Source: Lepraria neglecta (lineage: Eukaryota > Ascomycota > Lecanoromycetes > Lecanorales > Stereocaulaceae). From it: DNA of 64,000 bases. Location: NCBI GenBank assembly GCA_033220425.1, contig CM065646.1, positions 3,727,501 through 3,791,500 on the forward strand, given 5' to 3'. Positions within the stretch are counted from its first letter, which is position 1. Every line of letters starts with the position of its first letter. The position numbers and the translations under genes were made by a program. Below are positions 9,606 through 23,064 of the stretch, piece after piece. Under the pieces are notes generated by a model. It was not told where the DNA came from, searched no databases, and was given only the letters and a program-made list of their open reading frames with translations.

Positions 9606-11817
9606 ATGATAGGTAGTAACTTTTCCTATTGCAAGATATCTTTTGAACTGACAATGGCCTGCAGACCACGTCCTCGGGCGGCCTTCCGTCCAATTTAGGA
9701 AGATTCAAGTCTTTGCTGTTGTCTCGTTCTGGTCATTGTATCTATTTCGGTGAGCCAAATCTGTCCCAAAATGCATAGGGGGTTATCTGACACTCTGCAG
9801 TGGTAACAATCAGGGCCCTCCGCTCCTACGCAATATATCCTCCCGCCTCTCGAAGTGCCTCACCCCATGGCAGACTGTGGTCATTACCCTCCTTTACCAA
9901 TACATTTGCCGCAACTTCGCAAAGATATTTGGCCTGGAAAGCCCAGAGCCTCTGGCAAATCTTTACAGCAGAGCATACTTCCGAGCAACATGGATCACAA
10001 CGGCGCTGGACGCAGGATATTGGACGGCGATGAAGATACGGAGAAAGTGGCTGAGAGACATCGCTTCTATAATTTTCACAGCACATTACTTGATTGCTGC
10101 GGAACAAGCGGATGAAAAAGTTCGGAAAGTGAGAGGGTCTTTGACAGTGGAACATCTAAGAGTCTCATGGAACAAGACCACCACCCCATATCTTTCGTTC
10201 ATCACAAAACTGATGAGACCGAAGCTGACCCGATACCCTCCACGAGCCATACGGATACCAAGGCCGGCCGAGTCTTCATACAAAGAGCCCGTCATTGCTT
10301 GGCTGTATTTTGATGGTCCACTATCAGCATTGAAGAACCATACAAAAATTGTTTTGGACTTTCCAGGCGGGGGCTATGTGGCTATGACTCCAAGGCACCA
10401 CGATGACAAGCTTTTAGCATGGGCTGGCAGGACTGGCTTGCCTGTGCTCAGTCTAGACTACAAGAAGGCGCCAGAGTACCCATATCCATATGCTCTCAAT
10501 GAATGCTACGACGTGTACCATACACTTGTAGTAACTCAAGGACGGTGCATTGGACTGGTTGGACACACATCACCACGCATCATACTCACTGGAGACAGTG
10601 CAGGTGGTAACTTTGCTACCGGTGTAGTACTCATGATTTTGCAATCTGCCGGTACCGATCCGCAACGAAGGCAGGGTCAAGAATCGCTGCCTGTGCCGGA
10701 AGGCCTGATACTGATCTACCCAAGCTTGGACTTGAATATAGGGAATTGGATGACAGATGAGCAAATGTCTCTCATTCAAGACCAACGAACGCGCAAGAGG
10801 AATCGAAACGTTTTAAGGAGAAAGAGTGATGACTATTACCGGCTGACACCAGACACTCCACATCCCTCGGATGATGAGGCAGACGAGGGCATGCCACCGC
10901 CTCCGCGTCCACAGGAGCAAGAAGACTCAGCGGCTACCAATGATGGACTCAAGTCGCCGGTGAAGCCTCTAACGAAAGAGGAAGTAGCTGCTACTGTAAC
11001 TCACCATACTGCTAGCTTGGCGTCCTCCAAGCCTAAGCAGCTCAAGACCCGCCTCGCTGTATCTTCGATGATCTCCTACTTCAATGATCGAGTCCTGACT
11101 CCAGAGATGATGCGCGCCATGATCATTCTGTACGTCGGTCCGCACAATCGACCAGATTTTAGCACAGACTATTTGCTGTCGCCATTACTCGCTCCAGAAG
11201 CGTTGCTAGCCAATTTCCCCAAGACCTTCTTCCTGACAGGTGAAAGAGATCCGCTGGTCGATGACACTGTCATCTTCGCTGGTCGACTTCGTCAAGCGAA
11301 GTCTAACCTGTTCGTACAACGAAAGGAGCTCAGCCTTGTCAAACTAAAGGACGAATTCGATGAGAGAGACCACGTCGAAGTCACGCTAATTCCAGGCATC
11401 TCACACGGATTTCTGCAAATCGTCGGTATATTTCCCGAAGCTTGGAAGCACATCTACCGCTGCACCCGGTGGATAGAGGAGGTCTTTGAAGCCTCCGAGC
11501 CCGTCGAAAGTCCTTACATCACACGTAAATCCTCACCAACTCGTGGACTTGAAGCCGACGGAAGCCATCGACGTCATCATCGTCGCGCGCCAACTGAAAG
11601 CTCTGGCGATGAGGACAATCCGTTGATGATGAGTTCCGTGAATGAAAATGGTCCTGCCCCTCGACATTCTAAAAGAGGTAGAGGTAAAAAAGTGAGGCAT
11701 CAAGATGATCGAAGGAATCGGTCGATGGTTAGTCTTGCTAGTGAGGATGACTTGATGGGAAGGAGGATGAGAGGTCTAGCTGGAGGTCTGATGGGAATGA
11801 CGGCGGACGGGAACTAG
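9606..11817 (+). CDS. HSL-type alpha/beta hydrolase, membrane-anchored
   Basis: Esterase/lipase of the hormone-sensitive-lipase class, 702 aa after splicing. Exons: 9606-9612 (ATGATAG, only 7 nt), 9665-9749 and 9801-11817; introns of 52 and 51 nt with donors GTAGTA and GTGAGC. The joins read MI-DHVLGRPSVQFRK and SLYLFR-GNNQGPPLLR, giving a continuous frame into the long exon. A hydrophobic N-terminal stretch (VFAVVSFWSLYLF) and a second one near residue 58 suggest membrane association. The oxyanion-hole element is FPGGGY and the nucleophile is Ser in GDSAGG (about residue 297). The likely acid is Asp in GERDPLVDD (about 514) and the His is in ISHGF (about 566). A long charged, disordered insertion lies between Ser and Asp, and the tail is basic. 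It resembles the sterol-acetate/lipid esterases of fungi; substrate unknown. Confidence 0.87.
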
Positions 11818-12228
11818 GACTCCTTGACACCAGTGTTTTTGATACTATATTATTGGATAACAGCCTTGGAACGGCTTTTGTTGGACATAGCCGACGGGTT
11901 GGGAAGGCATTACTGATACATGATACCCCTTTGGAGAGGGATTGCATAGACGCTGTATATAGGCTTTGGGCAGAATTGCCTGGACACTCGCAAGCACAAT
12001 AACGCCTAAATCCCAGTTCGACCTGCTCCTGTTCTCTGCAAAATGTAGCCTGCAGCCCGGGCAATATCCCCAGCTTTGGGTCTTGCATTTCCGTGGGGGT
12101 TTGCCTCGGCTCAAAACGCCAAGGCTCAACTCCAAATGCCAAACAACATGAACGCTCGAACCCCACAATTGTCGCCTTGAACGCCTTACAGCCTCTCAGG
12201 TCCCCTGCCGTCCAATGCACATGGCAGA
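11818..12228. other. Intergenic spacer
   Basis: Terminator/promoter region between two same-strand genes. No gene or distinctive element seen. Confidence 0.5.
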
Positions 12229-14446
12229 ATGGCAGTCCAATCCACCTTGATCCACTCCGTCCCCTCCGAGAAATCAATCAGACAAATCATCTCCAACCTA
12301 ACAACCCTCTACCTAACCCACCGCACCAAAATCTCCCGTACAGTCTACATAACTCTCACTCTCGCCCTCATAAACCGCGTTCGCAATGCCATATCCGAGC
12401 AGAAAGCTGCTTCCATACACCAGGCACAGATCCGGCAGCAACGTGCTGGAACTGCTGCTTCGAGTGCGGAGGCGGGGGGCAGAACGAGGAGGCAGAAGAT
12501 CGAGCTGAATAGCGAGTTCTTTCGGAATCTGTGGAGGTTGCTGAAGATTGTTATACCGGGATGGAAGAGTAAGGAGTTGAGGCTTGTTATTAGCCATTCT
12601 TTCTTTCTGGTGATCAGGACGTTGATAAGTCTGTATGTGGCCGAGCTGGACGGGAAACTCGTCAGCAGTCTAGTGCGAGGGAAGGGGAAAGAATTTCTCA
12701 GGGGAATTGTGTGGTGGATGATTGTTGCGGTTCCGGCCACGTTCACGAATTCGATGCTTTCATACCACCAGTGCAAGCTTGCGCTACAATACCGGAGTCG
12801 ACTTACGACGTATCTGCATTCGAGATACCTGGGCAAGATGACCTTCTACAGCCTATCGGCGCTGGACGATCGGATAAAAAATGCGGATCAACTTATCACG
12901 GTGGATGTTGCACGGTTCTCAAACAGTCTTGCGGAGCTTTATTCGAATCTCGCGAAGCCGACATTGGATATTATAGTATACAACTACTCGCTGTCACGAT
13001 CCGTGGGAGGAGAAGGACTCTTCGCCATGAGCCTGCTCGTCCAACTCTCAGCGAACGTCATGCGCGCCCTAACACCTCCGTTTGGGAAATATGTGGCAGA
13101 AGAAGCAAGACTTGAGGGCGAGTTTAGGTTTCAGCATTCGAGACTGATTGATAATAGCGAGGAGATTGCGCTTTATAATGGGCATGAGGCGGAGAAAGAT
13201 ACGCTGGATAAGGGCTACTTTACGCTGATCAAGCATGTCAATCGGATACTGAGGAGGAGGCTGTATCATGGTGTTATGGAGGATTTTGTCATTAAATACT
13301 TCTGGGGTGCGCTGGGGCTCATGCTGTGCAGTGTGCCGGTGTTCTTTAAGATACCGGGGCAAACGATGCGCGGCATGGGCGACCGGACAGAGAGTACGCC
13401 CTCCTCCCTCTCCCCTTACAACCCTCAGCCAAGTACTAATTCACGGGTCTTCAGGCATCGTAACAAATCGCCGCATGCTTCTATCCTCCTCCGATGCCGT
13501 TGGCCGCGTGATGTTCTCCTACAAAGAAATCACCGAACTAGCAGGTTACACCTCCCGCGTCGCTACTCTGCTAAACGTGATGGATGATATCCAAGCCGGC
13601 AAATTCGAAAAGAAACTCGTTTCCTCCGCCTCCACTTCCTCCGCAGAACATGCATCCATCCTCTCCACCCGCGGCACCACGATCGAAAGCACAGACATCG
13701 AATTCATTGACGTTCCCATCGTTTCTCCTAACGGCGATGTCCTCGTAGAGAAATTAAATTTCTCCGTCAAACCTGGCCGCCACCTCCTTATCGTCGGCCC
13801 CAATGGCTGCGGCAAATCATCACTGTTTCGCATCCTGGGCGGTCTGTGGCCTGTCTACGGCGGCACAGTCCGCAAACCAGCCTACTCTGACATCTTCTAC
13901 ATCCCGCAACGCCCTTACCTCTCTCGCGGAACGCTGAGACAACAAATCATCTACCCTGATTCCCTCCGCCAAATGCGCGCCAAGGGCACCACGGACGCAG
14001 ATCTAATGAAATGGCTCGAGGCAGTCGACATAGCGCACATCGTCGACCGCCCTAGCGGCTGGGACGCAGAAGACGAATGGCGCGACGTCCTCAGCATCGG
14101 CCTCCAACAACGCGTCGCCATGGCCCGCCTCTTCTACCACGCACCCAAATACGCTATACTAGACGAATGCACCAGCTCCGTGACATTGGAAGTGGAAAGA
14201 CAAATGTACGATACCGCCAAGTCCCTCGGGGTGACACTCATGACCGTTTCTCATCGGAGGAGTTTGTGGCGGTATCATGGGTGGATATTACAGTTTGATG
14301 GACATGGAGGGCATGTTTTCACGGAGCTGGATGCTGAGAAGAGGTTGAGGCTTGAGGATGAGAAGGAGGAATTGGAGTTGCAGCTTAGGACTGTGGACGA
14401 GATGGAGAGGAGGGTTGAGGAGCTGGAGGCTGCGAGGGACCCGTAG
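12229..14446 (+). CDS. Peroxisomal ABC half transporter (ABCD/PXA2-like)
   Basis: ABC subfamily D half transporter, which imports long-chain acyl-CoA into peroxisomes as a dimer. Exons 12229-13393 and 13455-14446, 718 aa; the 61-nt intron (GTACGC ... TACTAATTC ... TTCAG) joins [15 protein letters not shown] in frame. The N-terminal half holds the transmembrane domain with the ABCD-type EAA-like loop ([13 protein letters not shown]). The C-terminal half is the nucleotide-binding domain: Walker [11 protein letters not shown]-loop [13 protein letters not shown], signature LSIGLQQR, Walker [10 protein letters not shown] and switch His in TVSHR, followed by a terminal coiled coil. The signature is LSIG instead of the usual LSGG. 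The PXA2 rather than PXA1 label rests on overall resemblance and length and is inference; a partner half transporter is not in this window. Confidence 0.9.
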
Positions 14447-14858
14447 TGGGGAGAGGATGGGGTGTGGACTAGTGTTGGATGAGCTTGTTTGGGCATCGTT
14501 TACTGTGTGGGATTAATGATACCACGGAGAGTTTTAGTTGTGGGACGAGGCTTGAGTAGCATTGCCTGTCTTAGTACATAGATTCACGATACCATGGGAG
14601 GGCATGTGTGCAGAGTAGCGAATGTTTATTTAATTGGTTTGAGACGACGCATTCAGCTATGCAGGAGTATTCCCAAGCTTGACATCTACGAATTTGCACC
14701 ACCGCAGAACACCCGCCTATGGACCTATCCCATTCGCATGAAAGTCGTGAAATATTTTTTCTCTTAGTGTATTTACATTTGCTCTTGTCATCTACGTTTG
14801 CTCTTCTACGTTCCCAAGCATGCTCGCTCTCCTCCTTTCTCCCTACTCAGTTGTCATC
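14447..14858. other. Intergenic between convergent genes
   Basis: Shared 3' region of the plus-strand ABC transporter and the minus-strand PFK-2/FBPase-2 gene. No other feature seen. Confidence 0.5.
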
Positions 14859-16356
<1,498 letters not shown>

Positions 16357-17779
16357 GGCTGCAGAACAATGCTGGTCTCGTGCTTCATCTGGGTTTGCGG
16401 ACGAAAGACGTAGGAATGAAGCAAAGACGTCAAAAGGTGGTAAAGGATGACAAGATTATAGGAGAAATAAGGGGGAGCAGTGGCGGTATCATGCGGAGGA
16501 CGTTGTGGGAGGTCTGTGTTTTTAAATAATGGATGCAGGTGCCCGAAAGTTCTTGCGTTTGACAGAGGACGGGGAACCATCCAGATGAAGCTCTGCGTCA
16601 AGTTCCAAGGCGTAAGACCGTCAGGTGGACGGAATTAAAGCCCTTCGAAGTCGATCTTAAAGTTGCGTGCTCTTGAAGGCATCCGGCTATTGCCTTGATA
16701 TTCGTTCTTGCACACTACTGAGCCTCGGAAGAGAAACGACGGAACAACCTCTACTGGAACCTTGGCATTTTTGCGGGGCTTTGTGCGGCCAAACGCGGTC
16801 CGAGAATACCCAATGGCGAGAAATGCCTTGGAAATTTGCAGGCGTTAATGTCGTATTCATTGTGGCCCCTTTGTCCGAGATATAGGCGGATGCAGTTCCA
16901 TCACTGCGTGCAGACATCAAGAATCCAACAGTCGAGAGTGATATCACGGGGTGAAGGCCTGCAGGCAAAGGCCAGAACGTCGGCGGATCGAGTCCTCTGG
17001 CCAGCACAGCAGAGCGTGCCACAACCGATGCCAGGGAAGTTCGGCTGCTGGCCTCATGGAGCCCACTGGCTTGATATTGCGTCCCGCTGGCTCGACTGAA
17101 CAGCACGGCTTCATCGTCCTACCTTCACCCAGGTCTCCATATCTACGACATTGGCTGAGAAGCGACGACGCAGACAGAGAGACAATTCTTCATACAAGGA
17201 GAGAGAAAGCAGGAGCTATAATGGAAGTTGTCACTGACATTGCTCATGGAATAGGTCGTCGTGGAGGAGCGCGCCCTCCGGGTGATTTGTTCGATCATAG
17301 CTGGGGAATGGCTTCTCCGCCAGCACCACAGTCGGCCAACTTGGAAAGGGTTCAATGCAGATGTGGTTCTTTAGAGGAAGAATGGATAAGGAAGGGTAAG
17401 GAAACGTTAGCAAAAGGATGCTCAGCTCTTCCGTTGACTGTTACCTTATGTATGCATATCAGCCTTAAAATCTCTTATCAGTGGAAATAGTGGGGCGGAT
17501 CTCAAGCTAAGGCTCCAAACGTTGGCATTCTATCAGTAACAAGGCCTAAACACTCGTCTTGACTGAGAACGCTTGATAATTTGAATCGGCCATTTGCTAA
17601 AAAGGAATGACATCGTCCATCGTAGTAAAGCACGCGAGTGCTACATGCTGACCCATGATTAAAAGAAAACACCAAGCCTATGAGGCTACGACCCCTAGAA
17701 TATCCTCTTTCACAAAAGAAACTCCCTCAGAAATGGCAACCACCAGCTCGTCACCGACAATCATCTATCCTTCCACGCT
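16357..17779. other. Intergenic, no supported gene
   Basis: Starts with the promoter of the PFK-2/FBPase-2 gene. Several plus-strand frames (for example 16951-17490) are open, but they are arginine- and proline-rich out-of-frame mixtures with no recognisable protein, so I do not call them. Confidence 0.45.
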
Positions 17780-18920
17780 TCAAGTACGCTTATTAGGGCC
17801 TGGAAGTCTCTAGATTAGCCTCTGTGATACCACGGATAGATGGCTACATACCTCTTCTCTTTGAAGGACCATCCTTCTTCTGGTGTCCGATATTCAGACC
17901 CTCATCCCAGGTCAGTGCCTCTGGGTTACCGTTGTCTTCGATGCATTTTGGAAAATGCGACTGCACCTGATAGTTGTTTGCGAACACGTGCCCGCATCTT
18001 GGGCATGGTACATTCCTCGCCCTATCTTCGTGGAACCCCCCACCCCGTCGGGTGGGCCGAATTGGATCTTGGCCAGGGCGCTTGTCGGGTGAATGCACTC
18101 CGCTGACCGAGGCCAGTCTGTACGCATCGTGGATCATTCGTGTCGTCGGTGCCTTTCTGAAAGGACGGCCCGTCACTGGATTGATCATATTTTCCCCGGC
18201 AGTAGGGACGGCGCGGTCGTTTTCGGTTGGCTGTTCGTCTGCATCATGGCTGAACGGTGGAGGGTTTTGGGCTGGCAACGGAGGCTGCCCCGGTGGCCCT
18301 GAGTAGGGAGGTGACTGAACGGGCGGCTGAATACCGGCATAGTAGCCGAAATGTTGGTCATCGTGAGGAGCGAACGTCTGTTGCTGGGCTGGTACCGTGT
18401 AGTAAGGCGAGTAGAAGGATAGCTCGTTCAGCGTTGGGTGGGTGGAGGTGGAGGCTGAAGTTGTGTACGTTTGGTGGTGGTAGTATGGGTACTGAGGGAA
18501 TTCAGTACGTTCGGATGCATGCTGATGTGTTGTGCTGTCAGGTAGCGTATCCAGATCGATGTCCGCGTCTGGGCTCGACTCCGATGACAGCTCGCGATTT
18601 AGGAGAGCAGCGAGTGTGGCTCTCTTTTCGCGTTTTGTGTATACCTTTGGCTTGGTGATGCGGTTTGTCTGCTGTGGTTGAGTGTGAGCTGGTCGGCGAG
18701 CTGGTTGGCGAGCTGGTTCTGGTTGAGATCGAGCAAGTTCGCGACCGCGACTCAACCGCTCTGCTTCGGCTGCGATCCTCACTGCTTTCATATGGTCATA
18801 CTCTTCTTGCAGGCGGAAACCTTTCATGTGAGCCGTTAGATTTGCTTTATTAGAATGAGGCATGGTGGATTTGGTCGATGTGGTCGATGTGGGTAGTGGG
18901 AGGTTCTTACCTTGTTCCAT
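17780..18920 (-). CDS. C2HC zinc-finger protein, hypothetical
   Basis: Unknown, largely disordered protein with one C-terminal zinc-binding motif: CPRC-x12-H-x3-C (CPRCGHVFANNYQVQSHFPKC region). The reading frame is open from GTG 18929 to a stop at 17844, but two good introns refine it. At the 5' end ATGGAACAAG is followed by GTAAGA, and the acceptor before 18820 gives MEQ-GFRLQEEYDHMKAV (intron 18910-18821, 90 nt, in frame and so invisible as a stop). At the 3' end GTATGT at 17851 with branch GCTAATC and acceptor CAG gives SKRRG-PNKRT and a TGA at 17780-17782. The spliced product is 332 aa: an N-terminal Arg/Ala helix, basic and Gln/Pro-rich regions, then the finger. Without splicing, a start at ATG 18862 is possible. 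Nucleic-acid binding is only a guess. Confidence 0.62.
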
Positions 18921-19773
18921 CTTGCTCACGCGTTCGAGATATACTGGTGTTGTTCCGGGTTGAATGCCGGAGACTGGTTTTGTTTTGATATATCCAGTGA
19001 GATTTTGCCTCGCTCAGCACGTTTTTTGCCACACAAGTGAATTCTCCTGGACAACAACAGATCACATCGGTGTTTGTTTACTAACTGACTTTTGATATCT
19101 CTACACTTGGTGCAATTACTCTACTTCAGGAGCAATAGCCCGCTTTGGCTGACATACACGAGATAGAAACGCAAACTAAACAGGCCTCCAGAGAGAATTC
19201 GAGTATGAAGAGCCAAGATTATTGTTTCAGATCTTCTGAAGTGATGCGGATTCATCGCTACGTTGAATGTGACATCTCGAGAATCAAGGTGATAATCCTC
19301 GGGACAAAGGAAGATTCGAACAATGTTCATATTGAAATCGTATGATTGAGTTGACGATGTCCACTTTTCATTGGCCAATAGGCACATCATGTCTCGAATT
19401 CGAGTCTGCTTTTCTGATACCTAGCTGCAGCATATGCAATTGAACTGGCAACACCTCACCAGCGCCTGGCCTGAAACCTTCCCTCATGGATGACGTCTAA
19501 AGCTGAGCCTCTTTCCTGGGTGAACAGCTATGCCGATTATCGTTTATTCACATCTTCAGGTCTCTTAACTCAATTGAATTATCTCGCTTGACGTCGACGA
19601 AGTGTTTAATGACCACAATAGGATTCTGGAAGGATTTCGGCAACCACACTCGATGGAGCTTAGCCATTCCAAAGGCCTCCAGGCTCTATTTTATACCGTA
19701 CCATCACATTGATGAGCTTTAAGTGTTCATCATTCAGCAAGTTAATCTACAAAATTCACCTTTCATATTGACA
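18921..19773. other. Intergenic, nothing seen
   Basis: Upstream region of the zinc-finger gene and 5' flank of the oxidase relic. Only short chance frames occur. Confidence 0.45.
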
Positions 19774-21302
19774 ATGGAACCCATACAACACCTCGTTGGC
19801 GTATACCTATGCATTGTTGTGACAGTAGCAGAATCCTACGTCCCCGATTGGGAGCCTGATCAAATACCTCTTGAGGAACTTAGTGAGGAGTAAAAGCTTG
19901 GAGATAGAACGCCCCAGATCGCCATTATCGGCGCTGGCATCGCTGGTGCTTCTGTCGCTCATCACCTTCACCAATTCGCCCGCTTGGCTCAGCCACTCGG
20001 CATCACGGTCTTTGAGGCGGAAGCAAGAGTTGGTGGCCGCATCAAATTAGCACATATGTACGGTGAGCTTTTCAAAGACATCGAAATCGGCGCTGTTGGT
20101 TTTTCTGAGGAGGACTGGTGCCTTGTGCAGGCTATGGAGGAAGTTGGACTCAAGCATGCAAGCGATGGTAATGACAAGAAGCACGTTGGTGTGTGGGACG
20201 GCGACGACTATATTGTGCTTAGTAGTCTTGATAATGGAAGCACAAGCCGATGGTGGCAGTCTGTCAAGTCGCTCTGGAGATACGGAATGTCGCCGTTTCG
20301 AATCCAATCAGTCTTCCAGACCGTGTTCGAGAAGATGAGGAGCTTTGCCATGTACTAACTGTTTAGAAATCTGCAGGAATCGGTATACAAACGCTCTCTA
20401 GACAGCGAGGTATCTGTTTCTGCAGCAAGTTTCTTCTCAAAGAACCGCTTTATCACCAAGAACTTCATCAATGAAGTCATCAGACCTGGTACTCGCACTC
20501 TCTGCGCTGATTGCTCTGAGAGAAGCTCGCCCCGTTGCTATTGACGGGGGAAATTGGCGCCTGCCCAAACGGATGTTCAAGATCTCTGAAGCCAACATTG
20601 AATTGAAAACCCCCCGTTACCAGGATATCGCCTGGCGTGACCAGAAGATGGATGGTAGATTTCAAGGACATCACGCAACCCAACCATACATACTTGCGGT
20701 CCGAAATGGAAGAATTCGACATCTTCATCCTCACCGTGCCCTTTGAGTCCAATGCCATCGAGATCGAGCCACCTTTTCGTACGCTACAAGCACCTTTTCT
20801 CAAGCAAAATAATACAGCCCTGCCACCCTGTGTGACAAGACATGTCACGCTCTTCACATCTCCGAACCGACTATCACCAACCTACTTCAAGAAGCCGCTC
20901 AATTTCACACTCCCGAAAGACATACTCACTGCACCGCGCCTAGACTCAGAGTATGGAACCTTTAGCATTACCATGCCAAGAAGAGTTCTTGGCCCATGGC
21001 CTTGTGACTGTGACTGTGACGATGAGAGCGAGTACGTCTATCGAATAATTTCATCGAGACCAATCCCTGACCAAGAAATCGTGCGCCTTCTTGGGCACGA
21101 ACCCACCCCCGAGGGAGATTTTCCACTCCAAGGCACTGGCGTAAGCTGGGTTCATCGTCAGATTTGGCCGTATACACGCCCAAAATTTAGCAAGCACCCG
21201 CTCTTGGACAATATTGAGATTGCACCGGATTTATACTATACCGAAGCTCCACCGTGTCAGTTGCAACAGGCCAAAGCAACGACTTTGTTAAACAATAACT
21301 AG
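19774..21302 (+). pseudogene. Prenylcysteine oxidase-like pseudogene
   Basis: Relic of a FAD-dependent prenylcysteine oxidase/lyase, an enzyme that cleaves the thioether of prenylated cysteines. From ATG 19774 the frame begins with a signal-peptide-like segment and hits an in-frame TAA at 19891-19893. It then continues with the FAD-binding GAGIAG motif, a VFEAEARVGGRIK block and conserved SRWW...WRYGMSP. A second TAA lies at 20356-20358, after which LQESVY and NEVIRPGTRT continue in frame. The frame changes near 20510 (VAIDGGNWRLPKRM) and again before 20637 (FDIFILTVPFES, VTLFTSPNRLSPTYF, YVYRI, WVHRQIWPY). The usual C-terminal end after LYYT is missing. No intron of credible size removes the first stop (candidates are under 36 nt). 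Confidence 0.72.
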
Positions 21303-22548
21303 ATCATTCGGTTGGGCAGCCTCCTAAACTTGGTGGTTTCGGCTCTATTGCTTCCCTTGCCATATCAAAGGACGACAACAGAGATCTATTGGATTTCATC
21401 TTCTTTCTTGAGAATCACGACGTCAAGGTCACTTCCGCGGATGAAATTGCAAAAGACGAGCCTCATACAACCGGTTTCCAAGGGACCTCCATGGAGGTTT
21501 TCCCAGGGACATGGCAAAAATATGTACGAAAAGCAAAATTACCGAACCCTTTGTGGAAGGAATTCAATCTCCCAGAATACAGGCGTTTGCTGCAACTGCA
21601 TCAGGGACGGCAGAAAGACATCTGTTCGAGATCAAAGTCATGGCTCGTGGACACTTCTTTCAACATCCCAATATTGTCAAGCTGTTTGCTGTCTTCTTTG
21701 AAGACGACGAGGTGCTTCCGGGTGAGGCCAACATCTACTCCCCAGGCATGATCGTCGAGCTGGCTGATCAACAAAATCCTGATTTGGAAGCGTATCTCCA
21801 AAGCCCGCAACGCCCTACCCCGATCTCCTTTGAAACTGCAGCTCGAATCATAGCCGATACTGCCGACGGGCTGGCTGCTTTGCATTCATATGGCGTGATC
21901 CACGCCGACCTTAAGCCCTCAAATGTCCTGCTCTTCACCAAAGTTCCCGGAGTAACGCGACCAGTAGCAAAGATTGCTGATTTTGGCTTCTGTGGCATAA
22001 TGAGCAGTGATGACACTACTCGTGGAGGGACCGACTATTGGAATGCACCTGAAATCATCGCCCGTAGCCCACAGATGCCGCATGGTTCGTATATTACAGA
22101 TCCTTCGGATTTCTATCGAGACATATATTCCTTTGGCCTTGTAGCTGCTGTCACTGCCTTGGATGGCAACTTACCATTCGCCCCTGAACAGGCAACTCGG
22201 CTGAAACTCGAAGACGGTGTTGTTGACGCTTTCGCCAACCGCCTCGAACATCAATCAAATATATCACGATACACAACGGAGCAGCTGGATTCTTTCAAAG
22301 AGATAGCACGGGGAAGCTTAGCACGTGACCAGCGCAGTCGACTTACCACTCTCATGTGTATTCGGCCAATCTTATTCCCAGGGTAAGATCGTGAGGTTCC
22401 TCAGCATTGTAAGAGCTAAGTTCGAAACCAACAGGGAAGCTCCTCTAATTCAAAGCTCTGCCACTGAGATCGTGCCGTTCTCACTCTTAGATTCTCTGAC
22501 ACATGTAAGCATTGATCAACCACGGCCAAGCTGCTGACCTACTGACCT
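21303..22548 (+). pseudogene. Ser/Thr protein kinase relic
   Basis: Protein kinase gene of a fungal type, apparently frameshifted. The first part reads in the frame of 21389 (LGGFGSIASLAI, LLDFIFFLENHDVKVTSADEI, a type of N-terminal lead often placed before fungal kinase domains). The frame then moves by one around 21590-21610 into the frame of 21511-22386. There the kinase core is clear: HPNIVKLFAVFFEDDE, VELADQ, GLAALHSYGVIHADLKPSN (catalytic loop with HAD in place of HRD), KIADFGFC (DFG), GGTDYWNAPEI and DIYSFGLV. After a stop at 22384-22386 similarity continues in another frame to about 22503, where a GTAAGC donor and a TTCATAG acceptor (about 22504-22553) bound a possible intron. At least one frameshift lies within the small lobe, so this is probably not functional as read. 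Confidence 0.65.
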
Positions 22549-22553
22549 TCATA

Positions 22554-23064
22554 GGGCGACGAGACTCGCTATACTCGTGGCTGGCAATATCCCAAGACCG
22601 TAAGCCAGTACACCCAAATCCCGCAAAGTGTCGTCAATAAACTGGATGAGATTCTTAAATCCGTCAATCTGGAAACTGGGCCTCCCCCGGTTGTCGCACA
22701 ACGCTTCTTCTGGGCCGAAGCGAGAATGAATCATATCCCCACTCGTAAAGCATACTTGGAGATGTCCCGAATAATATACAGCGCAGCAGAGAAGATGAAG
22801 GGACAAGCATCAATCAATCAACCCGACTTTGTATCGGTCCCTCAAGTCGCTACAGTGGGACTGTGGGTTAGTGTGTCTCATGATCAGATGCGGTTTCAGC
22901 CATGCGCCATGACCATGGGCCATAGCGAGAGATCCGTGCTTCCTGAGAGCACTATTTATATGAGCATCCCACCAGCAGTGGGCTCTTCAGTCGAGTTCAT
23001 CTCTTTCAGAGCCATAGCAGTTCTTTCCCGCCCAACCCGCACCTTATATATAGCCTATATATAG
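22554..23064 (+). pseudogene. Downstream exon of the kinase relic
   Basis: An open segment follows the putative intron: DETRYTRGWQYPK, VVNKLDEILKSV, RFFWAEARMNHIPTRKAYLEM and onwards to a TAG at 23062. It is not recognised as a domain. Its position between kinase and ankyrin parts suggests the middle of one large kinase-ankyrin gene. The last part (SERSVLPESTIYMSIP) degrades into low-similarity sequence. Confidence 0.35.

Noticed and set aside
9800-10115. Plus-strand frames overlapping the start of the hydrolase
   Set aside because: Shadows in other frames; the hydrolase exons account for the sequence.
16951-17490. 179-codon plus-strand frame
   Set aside because: Arg/Ser-rich with no domain, and no promoter or splice support; likely chance.
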